Assembly: GCA_900470095.1 (NCBI GenBank)
Contig: UBZM01000063.1
Span: 1-64,000 of the forward strand
Length of the DNA: 64,000 nt
Direction of reading: 5' to 3'
Source of the DNA: Hyphomicrobiales bacterium
Lineage (GTDB): Bacteria > Pseudomonadota > Alphaproteobacteria > Rhizobiales > Beijerinckiaceae
Shown here: positions 60,649-64,000 of the stretch, piece after piece
How the letters are laid out: each line of letters starts with the position of its first letter
Numbering within the stretch: the first letter of the stretch is position 1
Made by a program: the position numbers and the translations under genes
Notes under the pieces: model-generated
What the model saw: only the letters and a program-made list of their open reading frames with translations
What the model was told of the DNA's origin: nothing
Databases searched by the model: none

Positions 60649-62046
60649 TCATTTCACATCCCTGCGAGGAGCGCGGGCCGCAATGTCGGCGACAAGCTCG
60701 GCAACATGCCCGAAACGGCGGAGTCCAAGCCCGCTGCCCTCGCCGAAATCCGCTCCCCCGGCGGGGAGGAGCGCCGCCTCGAATCCGAGCTTGGCCGCCT
60801 CGCGCAGGCGGGCCGCCGTGACGGAAACCGGGCGAATCGCCCCCGACAAGGCAATCTCGCCGAAATAGACGCCTTCGGCCGGCAGGATCGCTCCGGTCAG
60901 CGAGGAGATGAGCGAGGCGGCAACCGCCAGATCGGCGGCCGGCTCGTTGACCCGCAGGCCGCCGGCCACGTTGAGATAGACGTCGTGCTGGCCGAGCCTG
61001 AGGCCGCCATGGGTTTCGAGCACGGCGAGCACCATGGCGAGACGGCTGTTCTCCCAGCCGACGACGGCACGCCGGGGCGTGCCAAGCGAGGTCGGCGAGA
61101 CCAGCGCCTGGATCTCGACCAGGACCGGCCGCGTACCCTCGACCCCGGCGAAGACGGCGGCGCCGGGGGCAGCCTGGTCTCGGCCAGCCAGGAAAAGCGC
61201 TGATGGATTAGTAACTTCCGACAATCCCTTGCCGGTCATCTCGAAGACGCCGATCTCGTCGGTCGCCCCGAAGCGGTTCTTCTGTCCGCGCAGGACGCGG
61301 AAGGCATGCGCGCCTTCGCCCTCGAAGGAGAGAACGGCGTCGACCATATGCTCGACCACACGCGGCCCCGCGATCTGTCCGTCCTTGGTGACATGGCCGA
61401 CGAGGATCAGGCAGGCGCCGCTGGTCTTGGCATAGCGGATCAGTGCCTGGGCCGAGCCGCGGACCTGCGTCACTGTGCCCGGCGCGCTTTCGACCTCGCC
61501 CGACCACATGGTCTGGATCGAATCGATCACCACGAGGGCCGGGCGCTGGCCCTGGTTGAGCGTGGCGACGATGTCCTCGACATTGGTTTCGGCGGCAAGG
61601 TCGACCGGCGCATCGGCGAGGCCCATGCGCTCGGCCCGCAGGCGCACCTGCCCGGTCGATTCTTCGCCCGAGACATAAACGACGCGATGGCCGCCATTGG
61701 CGAGCGCGGCACAGGCCTGCATCAGCAGGGTCGATTTGCCGATGCCGGGATCGCCACCGATCAGTAGCACCGAGCCCGGCACAAAGCCGCCACCGGTGAC
61801 CCGGTCGAGCTCACCGATGCCGGCGACGATGCGGGGAGCATCCTGTGTCTCGCCTCTGAGCGTCTCGAGCGCAAAGACACGGCCCCGGGCACGGCTGTTC
61901 GACGAGACGCGCCCGCCGGGTACCGGCGCGGCCTGTGCTTCCTCGCTGAGAGAGGACCATGTGCCGCAGGCGTCGCATTTGCCCTGCCAGCGATGATAGA
62001 CCGCTCCGCAGGCTTGGCAGGTATAGGTCGGGCCGCGTTTCGCCAT
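60649..62046 (-). CDS. radA: DNA repair protein RadA
   Basis: A 465-residue RecA-like repair ATPase. The N-terminal zinc finger has CQACGAVYH and CDACGTW, then Walker A GGDPGIGKSTLL, the RadA signature KNRFG (GQKNRFGATDEIG) and a C-terminal Lon-like domain. It acts in branch migration during recombination. The gene follows alr by 6 bases and precedes cvpA by 107. Confidence 0.97.
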   Translation of the reverse strand: MAKRGPTYTCQACGAVYHRWQGKCDACGTWSSLSEEAQAAPVPGGRVSSNSRARGRVFALETLRGETQDAPRIVAGIGELDRVTGGGFVPGSVLLIGGDPGIGKSTLLMQACAALANGGHRVVYVSGEESTGQVRLRAERMGLADAPVDLAAETNVEDIVATLNQGQRPALVVIDSIQTMWSGEVESAPGTVTQVRGSAQALIRYAKTSGACLILVGHVTKDGQIAGPRVVEHMVDAVLSFEGEGAHAFRVLRGQKNRFGATDEIGVFEMTGKGLSEVTNPSALFLAGRDQAAPGAAVFAGVEGTRPVLVEIQALVSPTSLGTPRRAVVGWENSRLAMVLAVLETHGGLRLGQHDVYLNVAGGLRVNEPAADLAVAASLISSLTGAILPAEGVYFGEIALSGAIRPVSVTAARLREAAKLGFEAALLPAGGADFGEGSGLGLRRFGHVAELVADIAARAPRRDVK

Positions 62047-62052
62047 CCGGCA

Positions 62053-63186
62053 CTAGAGCCCGAGATAGCGGCGCGCATAGCGTCCGCCGAGACCGGTCAG
62101 GATTTCGTAGCCGATGGTCTTGGCTCCGGCACCCACCGCTTCGAGGTCGAGCGGGCCGCCGATCAGCGTCACCGGCGCGCCCCTCACGGCAGCAGCCGCG
62201 GGTGCTTCCGTGACATCGATGATGATCAGGTCCATCGAGACCGTGCCGACGAAGGGGCAGGTGACACCGCCGACGATGGCCGAGCCACCAGTGCTGCTAT
62301 CCGTCCAGCTCGCGTTGCGCGGGTAGCCATCGGCATAGCCGAGGCAGATCGTCGCGAGCTTGCGCGCACCCCGTGCCGTCCAGCGACCGTTATAGCCCAC
62401 CTGCGTGCCCGCCTTGACCTCGCGCTGCTGGAGAATGCGTGCTTCCAGTCCGATGACAGGCTGCATCGGGTTGGGCAGGTGCGGCGTCGGATTGCCGCCA
62501 TAGAGCGCATAGCCCGGCCGGGTGATCTGGTAGGACGGCACATCCTTGAGGAAATGCCCCGAAGAGTTCTTCAGCGAGGCGGGAATGCCGGGGAGGGCCG
62601 CAGCAATCTCGGCGAAGGCGGCGGCTTGCCGCGCGTTGGCCGGATCGGCTTCATCCTCGGACGAGGCGAAATGCGACATCACTAGGCCGATGCCTGCTGC
62701 GGTGAGCGTGCCCGGGCGCTCACGAGCGAGGTTCAAACCTTCGCCGGCCCAGAGCCCGAGCCGGTTCATCGCGGTGTCGACATGCAGGGCGGCCGGCCTG
62801 ACTGCGGCTCCGCCCTGGCGGAACGCGGCCCATTCGACCAGTTCCTCGTGCGAGCCGAGCACCGGTGACAGGTCGTGCTGGGCAAAGTAGCCGCAGGCTT
62901 CCGGCAAGAGGCCGTTCAGCACATAGATCGCTGCGTCCGGAGCCACGGCTCGCGCCCTAACGCCCTCGGACAGATGGGCGACGAAAAACGTGCGGCAGCC
63001 GGCCCTTGCGAGAGCCGTGACCGCAGGTTCGGTGCCGATGCCATAGGCGTCGGCCTTGACCACGGCGCCGGCTTCGGCACCGCCGGCGCGCTGCCCCAGT
63101 GCATGCCAGTTCGCGACCAGCGCCCCCAAATCGATCGTCAGTGTTGCGCCGGCCGTGCCGGCATCCGGGGTATCGAAGGCGGTCAT
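62053..63186 (-). CDS. alr: Alanine racemase
   Basis: A 377-residue PLP enzyme converting L-alanine to D-alanine for peptidoglycan. The PLP lysine is K44 in VVKADAYGIG and the second catalytic Tyr lies in VGYNGRW near residue 265. Its ATG overlaps the dnaB stop by four bases (ATGA), indicating coupling with the replicative helicase gene. Confidence 0.96.
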   Translation of the reverse strand: MTAFDTPDAGTAGATLTIDLGALVANWHALGQRAGGAEAGAVVKADAYGIGTEPAVTALARAGCRTFFVAHLSEGVRARAVAPDAAIYVLNGLLPEACGYFAQHDLSPVLGSHEELVEWAAFRQGGAAVRPAALHVDTAMNRLGLWAGEGLNLARERPGTLTAAGIGLVMSHFASSEDEADPANARQAAAFAEIAAALPGIPASLKNSSGHFLKDVPSYQITRPGYALYGGNPTPHLPNPMQPVIGLEARILQQREVKAGTQVGYNGRWTARGARKLATICLGYADGYPRNASWTDSSTGGSAIVGGVTCPFVGTVSMDLIIIDVTEAPAAAAVRGAPVTLIGGPLDLEAVGAGAKTIGYEILTGLGGRYARRYLGL

Positions 63187-64000
63187 ATCTGTTCCGGCAG
63201 ATGGGCTTCTTCGGCGCGATCGGAGAAGCGTGTGACGTCGGCATCGAACTGCAGGGCGATGGTGCCGGTCGGGCCGTGGCGCTGCTTGCCGATGATCAAC
63301 TCGGCGAGTCCATGGGCCACCTCCATTTCGTTGAGCCAGGTCGCATGTTCCGGCGTACCGGCCCGCGGTTCCTTGCCCTTGAGATAGTATTCTTCGCGAT
63401 AGACGAACATCACGACGTCGGCGTCCTGCTCGATCGAGCCGGATTCGCGCAGGTCCGAGAGCTGGGGCCGCTTGTCGTCGCGGTTTTCGACCTGGCGCGA
63501 CAACTGCGAGAGCGCGATGATCGGTACCGAGAGCTCCTTCGCCAGCGCCTTCAGGCTGGTCGTGATCTCGGTCAGTTCCTGCACACGGTTCTCGCCCTTC
63601 TTGGCCGAACCTGAGAGCAGCTGGAGGTAGTCGATGAAGAGAGCATCGAGCCCCTTCTGGCGCTTCAGTCGCCGTGCGCGCGCCATCAGTTGGGCGATCG
63701 AGAGGCCGCCGGTCTGGTCGATGTAGAGCGGTAATTTCTCGATCTGGTTTGCAACATCGGCCAGTCGCGCGAAATCGCCTTCGGAGATGCGGCCCTGCCT
63801 GATCTTGTAGGACGAGATGCCCGATTGTTCGGCGACGATACGGGTCGCGAGCTGGTCGGCCGACATTTCGAGTGAGAAGAAGGCGACGATGCCGCCGTCG
63901 ACGGACTTGAGCGAGCCGTCATCCTGTCGCTCGCCGCGCCAGGCCTTGGCGATATTGAACGCAATATTGGTCGCAAGCGAGGTCTTGCCCATGGCCGGGC
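63183..64000 (-). CDS. dnaB: Replicative DNA helicase DnaB (5' end off window)
   Basis: The C-terminal ~272 residues of DnaB; the N-terminal part lies beyond base 64000. The Walker A motif is at the edge (RPAMGKTSLA), followed by Walker B LDALFIDYLQLL, H4 SQLSRQVENR and the C-terminal RHGPTGTIALQFD. It unwinds DNA at the fork. The truncation is due only to the window end. Confidence 0.97.
   Translation of the reverse strand, partial: PAMGKTSLATNIAFNIAKAWRGERQDDGSLKSVDGGIVAFFSLEMSADQLATRIVAEQSGISSYKIRQGRISEGDFARLADVANQIEKLPLYIDQTGGLSIAQLMARARRLKRQKGLDALFIDYLQLLSGSAKKGENRVQELTEITTSLKALAKELSVPIIALSQLSRQVENRDDKRPQLSDLRESGSIEQDADVVMFVYREEYYLKGKEPRAGTPEHATWLNEMEVAHGLAELIIGKQRHGPTGTIALQFDADVTRFSDRAEEAHLPEQI

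Overview
The window is a GC-rich alphaproteobacterial chromosome segment, almost certainly Hyphomicrobiales (Rhizobiales). Two gene orders support this: tig-clpP-clpX-lon-tRNAs-nuoA to nuoN-birA-rnj-mce-ridA-DUF1467, and dnaB-alr-radA-cvpA-purF-SDR. From protein flavour I lean towards Bosea or a close relative, but that is inference. No phage, insertion sequence, integrase, CRISPR array or rRNA operon is visible. Most of the window is core chromosome; the first ~20 kb is more accessory.

Layout. 1-20 kb: an ECF sigma factor with its YCII partner; a DUF488/cysteine-synthase pair divergent from a MarR regulator across a perfect palindrome; a SufR-like regulator divergent from an iron superoxide dismutase with two matching operator-like sites; an aldo/keto reductase; an MFS/LysR divergent pair; tgt and queF (queuosine), eno, kdsA, several membrane transporters and a Tat-exported multicopper-oxidase-fold protein that has lost most copper ligands. 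20-29 kb: tRNA-Leu, then the proteostasis block (trigger factor, ClpP, ClpX, Lon) with clear terminators, a MerR fusion protein, and tRNA-Asp and tRNA-Val on the minus strand around a mostly non-coding stretch.

30-50 kb: an M15-like/HdeA-like pair, then the complete 14-gene complex I operon nuoA to nuoN with two guests, a GFA-family protein between nuoC and nuoD and an 80-residue membrane protein between nuoH and nuoI, followed by birA, RNase J, methylmalonyl-CoA epimerase, RidA and DUF1467. 50-64 kb: an unannotated structured RNA candidate on the minus strand, two cyclophilins flanking a repeat-containing exported protein, queA, a YfgM-like protein, der, a FAD oxidoreductase and a Nudix hydrolase; then, on the minus strand, SDR, purF, cvpA, radA, alr and the C-terminal part of dnaB, cut by the window end.

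The most notable points for follow-up are the copper-ligand-poor multicopper oxidase, the operator palindromes at two redox/stress regulators, the structured RNA near 50.6 kb, a terminator without an upstream gene near 28.8 kb, two copies of an interspersed palindromic repeat, and the loss of zinc ligands in Tgt and of iron-sulfur ligands in PurF.
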